From Lysobacter sp. BMK333-48F3 (GTDB taxonomy: Bacteria; Pseudomonadota; Gammaproteobacteria; Xanthomonadales; Xanthomonadaceae), in the NCBI RefSeq assembly GCF_019733395.1, contig NZ_JAIHOO010000001.1:4996965-5060964 (forward strand): DNA of 64,000 nucleotides, read 5' to 3'. Positions 17,801 to 26,004 of the stretch are shown piece by piece (the first letter of the stretch is position 1; every line of letters starts with the position of its first letter). Below the pieces are notes generated by a model. It saw only the letters and a list, made by a program, of their open reading frames with translations. It was not told where the DNA came from and searched no databases. The translations under genes were made by a program, and so were the position numbers.

Positions 17801-18414
17801 GCCAGCCACTCGTTCTGCAGGTCGCGCATCAGCACGCCGGCGATGCTGCTGAGCAGGAAGAACCCCATCGCGCCCAGGTACACGACCAGCAGCTTGCGCG
17901 TGGTCAGCGCCAGCAGGGTCAGCAAGGCGCCGCAGACGATCAGGTTCGGCAGCACGAACACCGCGAAGCCCCACAGGTAGGGACGCAGCGAGAAGGCGCC
18001 GACCCGCTCCGGATCGACCCAGGGCATCAGCGGCCCGAGCATCGCGCCCACCGCCACCAGCAGGTACAGCACCAGGCAACCGGCCAGGGCCGCGGCGAGG
18101 CGCCCGATCAGGTAATCGCGCTTGCGCATCGGCGTGGCGAAGAACAGGTCCGCGGTGCCGAGTTCGAAATCGCGCAACAACGCGCCGGCGATGAACACCA
18201 TGATCGCGAACAGCCCGACCACGCTGAAATTTCCCAGCAGGTTGACGATCACCACCGGCGCGTTGCGGTCGACGTTGCCGACCGCGCCGCCCATCTGCAC
18301 CGCCTCGCTGCTGGTCAGGGCGAAGGCGAGCAGGCCGTAGACCGCCGCAAACAGCCACAACAGCGGCGAGCGCAGTTGCTGGCGCAACTCGAAACGGAAG
18401 AATTCCAGGATCAT
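14845..18414 (-). CDS. ABC-2 type permease fused to an M1-family aminopeptidase
   Basis: A 1189-aa fusion. Residues 1 to about 560 form two ABC-2-like membrane halves with around twelve hydrophobic helices (FELRQQLRSPLLWLF at the start, MDLLGVFRSVPFLVMLAFAL at the second half). After a last helix near residue 600 comes an extracytoplasmic M1 peptidase region with the zinc motif HEIAHQWWAH and the following LSESLSQYSALMVME, which supplies the glutamate ligand. The gene follows the ATPase gene by 13 bp, so the pair forms one exporter. The peptidase half probably faces the periplasm and processes or senses a peptide there; that is inferred. M1/ABC-2 fusions are known in Bacteroidetes and xanthomonads, but their substrate is not established. 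Confidence 0.88.
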   Translation of the reverse strand: MILEFFRFELRQQLRSPLLWLFAAVYGLLAFALTSSEAVQMGGAVGNVDRNAPVVIVNLLGNFSVVGLFAIMVFIAGALLRDFELGTADLFFATPMRKRDYLIGRLAAALAGCLVLYLLVAVGAMLGPLMPWVDPERVGAFSLRPYLWGFAVFVLPNLIVCGALLTLLALTTRKLLVVYLGAMGFFLLSSIAGVLMRDLQNEWLATLLDPFGTTAFGRSIRYWSADEYNRALPAVDGFLLANRLLWSALGLAVIGFAFALFKPMRAGTGKPRWWQRRRAAAAAPAAPPLVLSKVAPRFDAGARRSQFWHSLRMDLLGVFRSVPFLVMLAFALLNFLGSVSVMQSMFGTKTYPTTALMLDALQGSYSYMLIFVVLYYAGELVFRERSVRLAEVVDAMPVPNGLPLASKFVCLIAVIASFQAVGAVAAMGFQLVNGYTALEPALYLQKLLLDSTPFVMMGGLALAMQVLTNNRYAGYGVVILVMLLKIGMRYLDLEHNLYNYGRAPSVPYSDLNGFGHFLAARLWFTGYWGLFLLALLLLAAAFWVRGVVPGWRGRTAVARERLRGRPGLVLAAVAACWVATGAFIFWNTNVLNRYQPSDLAMDEQAEYETRYRRYKDLAQPRILAVDNRVDLQPERLAVTVTGRYRIANPHPTPIGELHVSYSPQVRIERMEFGGAKLVSDDRRIGYRIYRLDRPMQPGEQRNFDFRQSYAQRGFANEPGETSIVENGSFFNSNELPHFGYDQDGQLDDRNERRKRGLGELPRMAKLEDQAARANHYIATDADWIAFKTTVCTAPDQIALAPGYLQREYRRDGRRCFDYAMDRPMMPFYAYLSARWEVRRAEHKGVPIEIYYDPRHAFNVDRMIDASRKSLDYFQANFTPYQHRQVRILEFPGYERFAQSFANTIPFSESIGFIADLRDPDEIDYVFYVTAHEIAHQWWAHQVIGAATQGSTVLSESLSQYSALMVMEKEYGRAKMRRFLKYELDEYLSGRGGERVEELPLARVENQPYVHYRKGSLVFYRLREELGEAAVNRALQRFLRDKAYQAPPYTNSAELLSYLRAEAKPDQHGLIEDLFEKISFYDNRVVEASAKRRADGKYEVTMRLHAAKRYADGKGKESPGKMDDWIEIGVFARGPSGDESDEKPLWLERRRITEAEPKLTVVVDEAPYEVGFDPYNKLIDRVPADNRKQL

Positions 18415-18427
18415 GGGCGCGCTCCGC

Positions 18428-19324
18428 TCAGGCCGCGACGCGCGAGTGCTGGCGCAGGCGCTGGAAGTACACGTCTTCCAGGTCCGGCTCGACCGGCTCG
18501 AAACCCGGCTCCGGGGCGTCGGCGCTGAACACGTGGATCACCGGCTGGCCGCCGACCAGGCGGGTCGACAGCACGGTGAAGCGGGTCTCGTAGCTGGGCA
18601 GCTCGGCCTTGGTCACCTGCTTGCGCCAGACCTGCGCGCGCAGCGCGTCGATCGCCGCGGCCGGTTCGCCGGTCAACAGCACCTTGCCCTTGTTGACGAT
18701 CGCCATGGTCGGGCACAGGTCGGTCACGTCCTCGACGATGTGGGTCGACAGGATCACCGCGACCTGCTCGCCGATCTCGGCCAGCAGGTTGAGGAAGCGG
18801 TTGCGTTCTTCCGGGTCCAGGCCGGCGGTGGGCTCGTCGACGATCACCAACCGCGGCTGGCCGAGCAGAGCCTGGGCGATGCCGAAGCGCTGGCGCATGC
18901 CGCCGGAATAGGTGCCGAGCTTCTGCTTGCGCGCGCCCCACAGATTGACCTGGTGCAGCAGGCCGTCGACCACCTCGCGCCGCTGCTTGCGCTGGCTCAA
19001 GCCCTTGAGCACGGCGAAATGATCGAGCAGGTCCTCGGCGCTGACCTTCGGGTAGACGCCGAAATCCTGCGGCAGATAGCCCAACTGGCGGCGCACGGTG
19101 TCCTTGTCGCGCAGCACGTCGATCGGCTTGCCGTCGGCGCCCTCGAGCGTGGCGCTGCCGGCGTCGGCCTCCTGCAAGGTCGCCAGGGTGCGCATCAGCG
19201 ACGACTTGCCGGCGCCGTTGGGGCCGAGCAGGCCGAACATGCCGCGCGGAATCTCCAGGCTGATGCCGTCGAGGGCGCGCACGCCGTTGGCGTAGGTCTT
19301 GGTCAGATCGCGGATGGTCAGCAT
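18428..19324 (-). CDS. ABC transporter ATP-binding protein
   Basis: A 298-aa ATPase with Walker A GPNGAGKSS (residues about 33-41), Q-loop LPQDFGVY, signature YSGGMRQR, Walker B LVIVDEPTAGLDP and switch histidine in STHIVED. A C-terminal extension of about 80 aa follows, as in ABC-2 drug or lipid exporters of the CcmA/NatA type. It is the first gene of the two-gene operon with the permease-peptidase fusion. The 165-bp gap to the AraC gene contains no clear promoter. Confidence 0.92.
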   Translation of the reverse strand: MLTIRDLTKTYANGVRALDGISLEIPRGMFGLLGPNGAGKSSLMRTLATLQEADAGSATLEGADGKPIDVLRDKDTVRRQLGYLPQDFGVYPKVSAEDLLDHFAVLKGLSQRKQRREVVDGLLHQVNLWGARKQKLGTYSGGMRQRFGIAQALLGQPRLVIVDEPTAGLDPEERNRFLNLLAEIGEQVAVILSTHIVEDVTDLCPTMAIVNKGKVLLTGEPAAAIDALRAQVWRKQVTKAELPSYETRFTVLSTRLVGGQPVIHVFSADAPEPGFEPVEPDLEDVYFQRLRQHSRVAA

Positions 19325-19489
19325 CGCTCGGTCCCTGTCGTTGCCCGTTGGACGCGGCCGGCGGCCGCGAATGGCGGTCCGCGGCGCGCGCGGACGTTTC
19401 GTCCACGATGCTAGCGACGGCGAGCGCCGCGCCCATGGCCGAATGGTCTACGTGACCGATGGCAGGGGGCGGAATGTGACCGGAAGCGT

Positions 19490-20344
19490 CTAACCGGCGC
19501 CGCCGCGGTACTCGCGCGGCGACACGCCGTAGCGCTTCTTGAACGCCACCGACAAGTGGCTGTGGCTGGCGAAGCCGGTCTCCAGCGCGATCGTGGCGAT
19601 GTCCTGATCGCCGTCGCGCAGGCGCAGGCAGGCGCGGCGCAGGCGTTCGCCAAGCACGTACTGGATCGGGGTCGCGCCGAACGCGGCGCGGAACGCGATC
19701 AGCAGGCGGTGCACGCTGAGCCCGGCGATCTCGGCCAGCGCGGCCAGCCGGATCGGTCGATCCAACTGCGCCTGGATGTAGTCCTCGATGCGCCGGCGCT
19801 GCAGCTGCGTCAGTTGCGCCGGCGGCGCGGCCCGCGCCGGCGGCCCTGGACCGTATTCGCGCAACAGGTGCAGGCCCAGGGCCTGGCCCAAGGCCTCGCG
19901 CAGCATCGCGGCCAGCTCGTCGTCGGCGCCGCTGAGTCCGGCCAGGCGCGCGGCCAGGCCGTGCACGAACGGGTCGCGCTGCTTCATCCGCGCGCCCAGC
20001 CCGGCCGCCGCCCTGCGGCAGGGGTCGAACCGGGCCGGGTCGATGCTGAGTTCGGCGTAGGCGATCTGTCCGCCGAGGGCTTCGCCTCGATATTCGCGCC
20101 CGGCCGGGATCAGCCACAGGTCGCCGGGCGCGGGCGGCAGGCGCAGCCGGCCGGCGCCCTCGATGCGCGTGTCCAGGCGCCGCATCGCCCCGTCGAGGTG
20201 GACGATCAGGGTGTGGCGGTCGTGCTGCAGCCGCCACTGGGTCGGCTCGGCGATGCTTTCGGCGGCGAAGGCGAACTCCAGCCCCGGCGCCAGGCTCAGT
20301 TCGCGGTTGAAGGCCAGCCGGCGCGCGCCGGTCCAGTCGCGCAC
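19490..20344 (-). CDS. AraC-family transcriptional regulator (5' end uncertain)
   Basis: This is the only copy carrying the DNA-binding end. The 284-aa frame has an N-terminal cupin-like AraC ligand domain (about 1-150) and a C-terminal pair of helix-turn-helix motifs (about 185-280, LAALAEIAGLSVHRLLIAF and DIATIALETGFASHSHLSVA). The assigned GTG at 20344 is the last usable start before an inversion junction at about 20369; the true start may lie further upstream and be lost. AraC regulators next to an SDR gene usually control it. Here the shared promoter region is replaced by scrambled inverted copies. Confidence 0.8.
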   Translation of the reverse strand: MRDWTGARRLAFNRELSLAPGLEFAFAAESIAEPTQWRLQHDRHTLIVHLDGAMRRLDTRIEGAGRLRLPPAPGDLWLIPAGREYRGEALGGQIAYAELSIDPARFDPCRRAAAGLGARMKQRDPFVHGLAARLAGLSGADDELAAMLREALGQALGLHLLREYGPGPPARAAPPAQLTQLQRRRIEDYIQAQLDRPIRLAALAEIAGLSVHRLLIAFRAAFGATPIQYVLGERLRRACLRLRDGDQDIATIALETGFASHSHLSVAFKKRYGVSPREYRGGAG

Positions 20345-20375
20345 CGCGGCCGCGGCCAGCGCGGCGTCGCCGCGG

Positions 20376-20856
20376 GCGCCGGCTGGCCTTCAACCGCGAA
20401 CTGAGCCTGGCGCCGGGGCTGGAGTTCGCCTTCGCCGCCGAAAGCATCGCCGAGCCGACCCAGTGGCGGCTGCAGCACGACCGCCACACCCTGATCGTCC
20501 ACCTCGACGGGGCGATGCGGCGCCTGGACACGCGCATCGAGGGCGCCGGCCGGCTGCGCCTGCCGCCCGCGCCCGGCGACCTGTGGCTGATCCCGGCCGG
20601 GCGCGAATATCGAGGCGAAGCCCTCGGCGGACAGATCGCCTACGCCGAACTCAGCATCGACCCGGCCCGGTTCGACCCCTGCCGCAGGGCGGCGGCCGGG
20701 CTGGGCGCGCGGATGAAGCAGCGCGACCCGTTCGTGCACGGCCTGGCCGCGCGCCTGGCCGGACTCAGCGGCGCCGACGACGAGCTGGCCGCGATGCTGC
20801 GCGAGGCCTTGGGCCAGGCCCTGGGCCTGCACCTGTTGCGCGCATACGGTCCAGGG
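20376..20856 (+). pseudogene. Inverted partial copy of the AraC N-terminal domain
   Basis: The plus strand encodes about 160 residues of the same AraC ligand domain (from LAFNRELSLAPG to LGLHLLR). It lacks both helix-turn-helix motifs and runs straight into the next inverted copy. It cannot give a functional regulator. Confidence 0.8.
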
Positions 20857-21344
20857 CCTGGCCCAAGGCCTCGCGCAGCATCGCGGCCAGCTCGTCGTCG
20901 GCGCCGCTGAGTCCGGCCAGGCGCGCGGCCAGGCCGTGCACGAACGGGTCGCGCTGCTTCATCCGCGCGCCCAGCCCGGCCGCCGCCCTGCGGCAGGGGT
21001 CGAACCGGGCCGGGTCGATGCTGAGTTCGGCGTAGGCGATCTGTCCGCCGAGGGCTTCGCCTCGATATTCGCGCCCGGCCGGGATCAGCCACAGGTCGCC
21101 GGGCGCGGGCGGCAGGCGCAGCCGGCCGGCGCCCTCGATGCGCGTGTCCAGGCGCCGCATCGCCCCGTCGAGGTGGACGATCAGGGTGTGGCGGTCGTGC
21201 TGCAGCCGCCACTGGGTCGGCTCGGCGATGCTTTCGGCGGCGAAGGCGAACTCCAGCCCCGGCGCCAGGCTCAGTTCGCGGTTGAAGGCCAGCCGGCGCG
21301 CGCCGGTCCAGTCGCGCACCGCGGCCGCGGCCAGCGCGGCGTCG
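20849..21344 (-). pseudogene. Second partial AraC copy, fused to an SDR segment
   Basis: On the minus strand an SDR segment reads in frame into the AraC N-terminal domain (FDAALA followed by AAAVRDWTGARRL), and the frame ends without the DNA-binding part. The in-frame SDR-AraC fusion is created by the 15-bp shared sequence at 21330-21344 and is probably not natural. Confidence 0.75.
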
Positions 21345-21550
21345 AACAGGGCGGCCACCTCGGCCGGCCGGGTCAGGTCGCCCTGCTGGGCGAAGGCCTC
21401 GGCGCCGGCGGCGCGGACCGCGGCCACGGTCTCCTCGGCCGCGGCACGGGTGGCGTCGGAGTTGTAGTGGACGGCGATGCCGGCGGCGCCGGCCTGGGCG
21501 AGATCGCGCGAGATCAGGCCGCCGAGGTTCTTGGCGCCGCCGGCATCGCC
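21330..21550 (-). pseudogene. Reversed 5' fragment of the SDR gene
   Basis: The minus strand holds SDR N-terminal sequence including the glycine-rich cofactor stretch GGAKNLGGLISRDLAQAG, which the forward copy lacks. Bases 21491-21532, encoding KNLGGLISRDLAQA, occur only here. The remainder is the inverted image of 21533-21694. Confidence 0.8.
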
Positions 21551-22213
21551 GTCCACTACAACTCCGACGCCACCCGTGCCGCGGCCGAGGAGACCGTGGC
21601 CGCGGTCCGCGCCGCCGGCGCCGAGGCCTTCGCCCAGCAGGGCGACCTGACCCGGCCGGCCGAGGTGGCCGCCCTGTTCGACGCCGCGCTGGCCCGGTTC
21701 GGCAAGATCGACATCGCCGTCAACACCACCGGCATGGTGATCAAGAAGCCGCTGATCGAGGTCAGCGAGGCCGAGTACGACCGGATGTTCGCGGTCAATT
21801 CCAAGGCCGCGTTCTTCTTTATCCAGGAAGCCGGCAAGAAGCTCGCCGACGACGGCAACATCTGCACCATCGTCAGTTCGCTGCTGGCCGCGTACACGCC
21901 CTACTACGCCGTCTATCCGGGCAGCAAGGCGCCGATCGAGCACTTCACCCGCGCCGCGTCCAAGGAGTTCGGCGCGCGCGGCATCTCGGTCAACGCGGTC
22001 GGTCCCGGGCCGATGGACACGCCGTTTTTCTATCCGGCCGAATCGCAGGAGTCGGCGGCCTACCACGCCACCGCCGCGGCGCTCAGCGGCCGGACCAAGA
22101 GCGGCCTGACCGAGATCCAGGACATCGCCCCGCTGGTCCGGTTCCTGGTCGGCGAGGGCTGGTGGATCACCGGCCAGACCATCTTCGCCAACGGCGGCTA
22201 CACCACCCGCTGA
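21536..22213 (+). CDS. Short-chain dehydrogenase/reductase, 5' end missing
   Basis: About 225 residues of a classical SDR are readable: the NNAG-like position is NTTG in VNTTGMVIKK, the active site is YAVYPGSKA (Tyr-x3-Ser/Lys), preceded by IVSSLLAAY, and the C-terminus is GQTIFANGGYTTR. The Rossmann glycine motif is absent from this strand because the sequence folds back at about 21533; it is found reversed at 21491-21550. As assembled the gene has no proper start. In the real genome it is probably intact, about 250-260 aa, and divergent from the AraC gene. Confidence 0.8.
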   Translation, partial: AAGIAVHYNSDATRAAAEETVAAVRAAGAEAFAQQGDLTRPAEVAALFDAALARFGKIDIAVNTTGMVIKKPLIEVSEAEYDRMFAVNSKAAFFFIQEAGKKLADDGNICTIVSSLLAAYTPYYAVYPGSKAPIEHFTRAASKEFGARGISVNAVGPGPMDTPFFYPAESQESAAYHATAAALSGRTKSGLTEIQDIAPLVRFLVGEGWWITGQTIFANGGYTTR

Positions 22214-22381
22214 TCGCGCCGGTCAGGACGCGCGCTGCAGTCGATGCCTGCGGCCGGTCCGGCGTCCGCAGCGGCCGCAGGCCGGGCGGCACGCGCCTGC
22301 ACGTCGCCTGCACGCGCCGCCGCCAACCATGCGCGGGACGGACGGGTCCGCCGCCCGTCCGCGCTTCGCAGGGGGAACATC

Positions 22382-22654
22382 ATGCATACGGTCCTGGTTC
22401 TGCTCGCCGGCTTCGCCCTGCTCGGCCTGTGCCTGCTGATCGCGCGGCTGAGCGCCGGCCGCGGGCCAGCGCCGTTGCGCAAGGCCGCGGCGGCGTTCGT
22501 GCCGCTGTGGCTGATCGGCGCCGGAATCAATCTCTGGATCGGCGTGGATCGCGCCGGCTACAGCGTCGCCGAGGAGTTGCCGATCTTCCTGCTGGTATTC
22601 TCGGCGCCCGCGCTGGCGGCGCTGGCGCTGTGGTGGAAGTTGTCCCGCCGTTGA
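22382..22654 (+). CDS. Small three-helix membrane protein of unknown function
   Basis: A 90-aa protein with three hydrophobic segments (about 3-22, 36-52 and 64-85) and almost no polar domain. A GGGGGA stretch lies 6 bp before the ATG at 22382. I do not recognise the family. It lies 43 bp before the ltrA gene on the same strand and may be co-transcribed with it. Confidence 0.65.
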   Translation: MHTVLVLLAGFALLGLCLLIARLSAGRGPAPLRKAAAAFVPLWLIGAGINLWIGVDRAGYSVAEELPIFLLVFSAPALAALALWWKLSRR

Positions 22655-22697
22655 GCCCTGCGCAACGCCAGCATCTTTATCGCCACCGCTTGCACCG

Positions 22698-23876
22698 ATG
22701 ACCGCCCATCCACGCCCCACCCTGCTGCGCTCGCGCGAAAACGGCCACGCCAAGGTCGGCTTCAGCGAACTGTTCTTCGACCTGGTGTTCGTGTTCGCGG
22801 TCACCCAGCTTTCGCACACTCTGCTCGAACACCTCGACACCGGCGGCGCGCTGCGCGCCGGCCTGCTGTTCCTGGCGGTGTGGTGGCTGTGGATCTACAC
22901 CTCGTGGGTGACCAACTGGCTGGACCCGGAGAAGGTCCCGGTGCGGCTGATGATCTTCGGCCTGATGCTCGGCGGCCTGTTGCTGTCCGCGTCGCTGCCG
23001 CAGGCCTTCGGCGCGCGCGGCCTGGTCTTCGGCGCGGTGTTCGCGGCGATGCAGGTCGGGCGCACCGCGTTCATGCTGTGGGCGCTGCGCGGCGGGCGCA
23101 GCCCGGGCAACTTCCGCAACTTCCTGCGCATCCTGGTCTGGCTGTCGCTGTCGGCGCTGTTGTGGATCGGCGGCGGCCTGGCCGAGCCGGAGCCGCGGCT
23201 GTACTGGTGGCTGGGCGCGGTCGCGATCGAATACCTCGGCCCGGTCTCGTATTTCCGGGTTCCCGGCCTGGGCCGGTCGAGCCTGTCCGACTGGGACGTG
23301 GAAGGCGGGCATCTGTCCGAACGCTGCGGCTTGTTCATCATCATCGCCCTGGGCGAATCGATCCTGATCACCGGCGCCACCTTCGCCCGGCTGGACTGGA
23401 ATCCGGCCACCGTCGCCGCGTTCTGCATCGCCTTCCTCGGCAGCGTGGCGATGTGGTGGATCTACTTCGACAGCGGCGCGGCGCGCGGCGAACACCGCAT
23501 CGTCCACGGCGACGACAGCGCGCGACAGGCGCGCCTGGCCTATACCTACCTGCATCTGCTGATCGTCGGCGGCATCGTCGTCTGCGCGGTCGCCGACGAA
23601 TTGGTGCTGGTGCATCCCGATCATGCCGAACCGGCCGGCATCGCCGCGATCGTCGGCGGCCCGGCGCTGTACCTGCTCGGCTGCGCGCTGTTCAAGTGGG
23701 TCACCAATACGCGCAAGCTGCCGCCGCTATCGCACCTGGGCGGCCTGGCGATGCTGGCCGCGCTCGCTCTCGCCGCCGGCCCCTGGCACCTGTCGCCGCT
23801 ATGGCTGGGCGCGGCCACCACCGCGGTGTTCATGATCGTCGCGGCGTGGGAGACCATCGCCTTGCGGCGAGCGTAG
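22698..23876 (+). CDS. ltrA: Low temperature requirement protein A (LtrA) family membrane protein
   Basis: A 392-aa integral membrane protein of the LtrA family. The diagnostic N-terminal stretch VGFSELFFDLVFVFAVTQLS is present at about residues 20-40, and about ten to twelve hydrophobic helices follow. The conserved RCGLFIIIALGES-type motif appears as ERCGLFIIIALGESIL near residue 210. LtrA was named from a Listeria cold-growth mutant; the biochemical function is unknown. The gene is preceded by a small membrane-protein gene and followed by a pair of REP-like hairpins. Confidence 0.88.
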   Translation: MTAHPRPTLLRSRENGHAKVGFSELFFDLVFVFAVTQLSHTLLEHLDTGGALRAGLLFLAVWWLWIYTSWVTNWLDPEKVPVRLMIFGLMLGGLLLSASLPQAFGARGLVFGAVFAAMQVGRTAFMLWALRGGRSPGNFRNFLRILVWLSLSALLWIGGGLAEPEPRLYWWLGAVAIEYLGPVSYFRVPGLGRSSLSDWDVEGGHLSERCGLFIIIALGESILITGATFARLDWNPATVAAFCIAFLGSVAMWWIYFDSGAARGEHRIVHGDDSARQARLAYTYLHLLIVGGIVVCAVADELVLVHPDHAEPAGIAAIVGGPALYLLGCALFKWVTNTRKLPPLSHLGGLAMLAALALAAGPWHLSPLWLGAATTAVFMIVAAWETIALRRA

Positions 23877-23924
23877 GCGCGGGCGCTCCGGCACTACGCC
23901 AGGCCGAGAGTCGTGTCGCGATGA

Positions 23925-24050
23925 AGCCCTGGGTTCCCGCTTTCGCGGGAACGACGGCAGGCCTCTGACGCGGTACTTCTCCTCCATCGACCGGCGTTTG
24001 TATCCCATCGTCATGCCCGCGAAAGCGGGTATCCAGAGACTTCAGCGTCC
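23925..24050. repeat. Pair of CCCGC-TTTCGCGGG hairpin repeats
   Basis: Inverted hairpins TTCCCGCTTTCGCGGGAA (23934-23951) and GCCCGCGAAAGCGGG (about 24016-24031) face each other, with CCTGG and CCAGAGAC motifs and GTCGCGATG copies at the outer ends. The same family forms the pair at 32608-32692. It follows ltrA and could end its transcript. Confidence 0.8.
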
Positions 24051-24191
24051 TGTCGCGATGCCGGCCGGGTTTGCGTCGTCGCCAAAGCGACGGCAGGCGA
24101 GGTTCGCGAACCGATGCGCGCACCGCGGCCGCTGCGAACGGCCGGCCCACGCGGATTCGCAAGAGCATGTGAAGGCCGCCCGCGACGCGGC

Positions 24192-24200
24192 TGTTACAAT
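24192..24200 (+). promoter_or_regulatory. Possible extended -10 promoter for the BCCT gene
   Basis: TGTTACAAT (24192-24200) is an extended -10 match. It would give a leader of about 240 nt before the ATG at 24451. No -35 match is seen. The rest of 24051-24450 contains no supportable gene. Confidence 0.4.
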
Positions 24201-24450
24201 CGCCGCGTCCACCGCACCGGAGCGCACCGCTCCGCTTGCGCCGTCACCGCTACGGCCATGGCTCGCGTTCGGACCTTCCCGCTCAGCTTCGCGCGCCGCA
24301 TCGGCGCCGCACACCGTCCGCGCCCGGCGCAGGCGCGTTTCGCCGAGTCCGTTTCGTGCGCGAGGTCGCTGCGCAACCCACCGTGCGCGTCGCGCACGAC
24401 CGCAGCGCGCCGCGCTCGCGCGCCATGCGCGCGCCCCGACAGGAGTATCC

Positions 24451-25983
24451 ATGGTCTTCCGCGTTTCGATCGTCCTGCTCGCTCTCCTGGTCGCCGCCGG
24501 GGTACTGGCTCCGGACGCGTTCAACGCATCGATCCGGTCCGTCCTCGCCCCGACCCTGGCCCATGCCGGCTGGCTGTATCTGCTGATCGTGTTCGCGGTG
24601 CTGCTGTTCTTGCTCTACCTGTGTTTCGGCCGCTTCGCCCAGCTGCGCATCGGCGGCGACGACGCCGAACCCGAGTTCTCGCGCCTGAGCTGGCTGTCGA
24701 TGCTGTTCGCCGCCGGCATGGGCATCGGCCTGGTGTTCTGGGGCGCGGCCGAGCCGCTGTCGCACTACCTGCATCCGCCCGAGGGTCTGGCGGCGCAGAG
24801 CCAGGAAGCGGCGCGCGCATCGATGCGCTACGCGTTCTTCCACTGGGGCCTGCATCCCTGGGCGGTGTACGCGCTGGTCGGCCTGGCGATGGCCTGGTTC
24901 CAGTTCAATCGCCGCGGCCGCGGCCAGATCAGCGACCTGCTGGAACCGGTGATTCCGATCCGGCACCGGCGCTGGGCGGGACCCGCGGTCGACATCGCCG
25001 CGGTGGTCGCCACCGCGATAGGGGTCGCCACCACCCTGGGCTTCGGCACCATCCAGATCTCCGCCGGGCTGGCCCGCGTGTTCGGCCTGAACCAGACGCC
25101 CGCGTTGCAGCTGTGCGTGGTCGCGGTCGCCTTCGTGCTGTACATGGCCTCGTCGCTGACCGGCCTGCATCGCGGCATCAAATGGATGTCCAACCTCAAC
25201 CTGGCCCTGGCCGCGGCCCTGCTGGCCTTCGTCCTGGTGTGCGGGCCGACCGGCTTCGTGTTCGAAACCTTCACCACCACCCTGGGCAGCTACATCAACC
25301 AGTTGCCGAACATGAGCCTGCGCATGGCGCCGTTCTCGCGCGATCCCTGGGTCGGCGAGTGGACGATCTTCTACTGGGCGTGGTGGATCGCCTGGGCGCC
25401 GTTCGTGGGCAGTTTCATCGCCCGCATCTCGCGCGGCCGGCGGGTGCGCGAGTTCGTGTTAGGCGTGGTCCTGGTGCCGGCGCTGATGAGTTTCCTGTGG
25501 TTCTCGAGCTTCGGCGGCAGCGCGCTGTGGGCGCAGATGTTCGGCGGCGCCGACCTGGCCGGCGCGCTGGCGCAGGGCTACGAGCAGGTGCTGTTCGCCC
25601 TGCTCGAACAGCTGCCGGCGGCGCGGGTCGCCTCGATCGCCGCGATCGCCCTGTTGATGATGTTCTTCGTCACCTCGGCCGACTCGGCGACCCTGGTCCT
25701 GGCCAGCATGTCCAGCCAGGACCGCGCCGATCCGCCGCTGTCGCGGCGCGCGCTCTGGGGCGCGGTGCAGGCGCTGATCGCCGTCGCCCTGTTGCTCGCC
25801 GGCGGGCTCGACGCGCTGCAGGGCCTGATCATCGTCGCCGCGCTGCCGTTCGCCCTGCTGCTGGTGCTGGTGCTGGTCGCGCTGTACCGGGCGCTGGACC
25901 GCGAACATCGCGAGCGGCAACGGCTGGAGACCCGCCAGCGACACGCGATGCAACGCTGGCTGGCGCGCGAGGCGGCGGACTGA
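24451..25983 (+). CDS. BCCT-family betaine/choline/carnitine transporter
   Basis: A 510-aa secondary transporter with twelve predicted helices. The family signature FYWAWWIAWAPFVGSFIARI is at about residues 308-327, followed by SRGR. Family members take up compatible solutes such as glycine betaine or choline using a Na+ or H+ gradient, usually for osmoprotection. AGGAG lies 5 bp before the ATG at 24451, which fixes the start; a much longer upstream frame is not real. The C-terminal cytoplasmic tail is short, about 35 residues and Arg-rich (LDREHRERQRLETRQRHAM), and could be an osmosensing tail as in BetP. The substrate cannot be assigned. Confidence 0.92.
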   Translation: MVFRVSIVLLALLVAAGVLAPDAFNASIRSVLAPTLAHAGWLYLLIVFAVLLFLLYLCFGRFAQLRIGGDDAEPEFSRLSWLSMLFAAGMGIGLVFWGAAEPLSHYLHPPEGLAAQSQEAARASMRYAFFHWGLHPWAVYALVGLAMAWFQFNRRGRGQISDLLEPVIPIRHRRWAGPAVDIAAVVATAIGVATTLGFGTIQISAGLARVFGLNQTPALQLCVVAVAFVLYMASSLTGLHRGIKWMSNLNLALAAALLAFVLVCGPTGFVFETFTTTLGSYINQLPNMSLRMAPFSRDPWVGEWTIFYWAWWIAWAPFVGSFIARISRGRRVREFVLGVVLVPALMSFLWFSSFGGSALWAQMFGGADLAGALAQGYEQVLFALLEQLPAARVASIAAIALLMMFFVTSADSATLVLASMSSQDRADPPLSRRALWGAVQALIAVALLLAGGLDALQGLIIVAALPFALLLVLVLVALYRALDREHRERQRLETRQRHAMQRWLAREAAD

Positions 25984-26004
25984 ACCGGTCCGCCGCCGCG
26001 GCCG

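Larger units (their letters stand above)
20341..21560. repeat. Alternating inverted copies of the AraC/SDR region
   Basis: The AraC 5' part occurs three times in alternating orientation: intact gene on minus to about 20369, plus-strand copy about 20376-20856, minus-strand copy about 20849-21344. The third copy is joined in the same strand to a reversed SDR segment (about 21330-21532), which folds back into the forward SDR at about 21533. The shared bases at each joint are short: CCAGGGCC at about 20849-20856, GCCAGCGCGGCGTCG at 21330-21344 and GGCGCC at the last fold-back. The copies are almost identical; one substitution was seen near 20842. This pattern fits chimeric template switching better than old duplication. 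Confidence 0.85.

Noticed and set aside
14353..18528. Very long open frame (about 1390 codons) on the plus strand
   Set aside because: It lies antisense to the ABC permease-M1 fusion, has low-complexity Gln/Arg/His/Ala composition and begins inside repeats. It is a by-product of high GC content.
20024..20045. tRNA-like GGTCGAACC stretch
   Set aside because: It lies within the AraC coding sequence and no cloverleaf can be drawn around it.
20765..22066. SDR-AraC fusion protein on the minus strand
   Set aside because: The fusion is formed at a 15-bp shared sequence inside the scrambled region and lacks the AraC DNA-binding domain.
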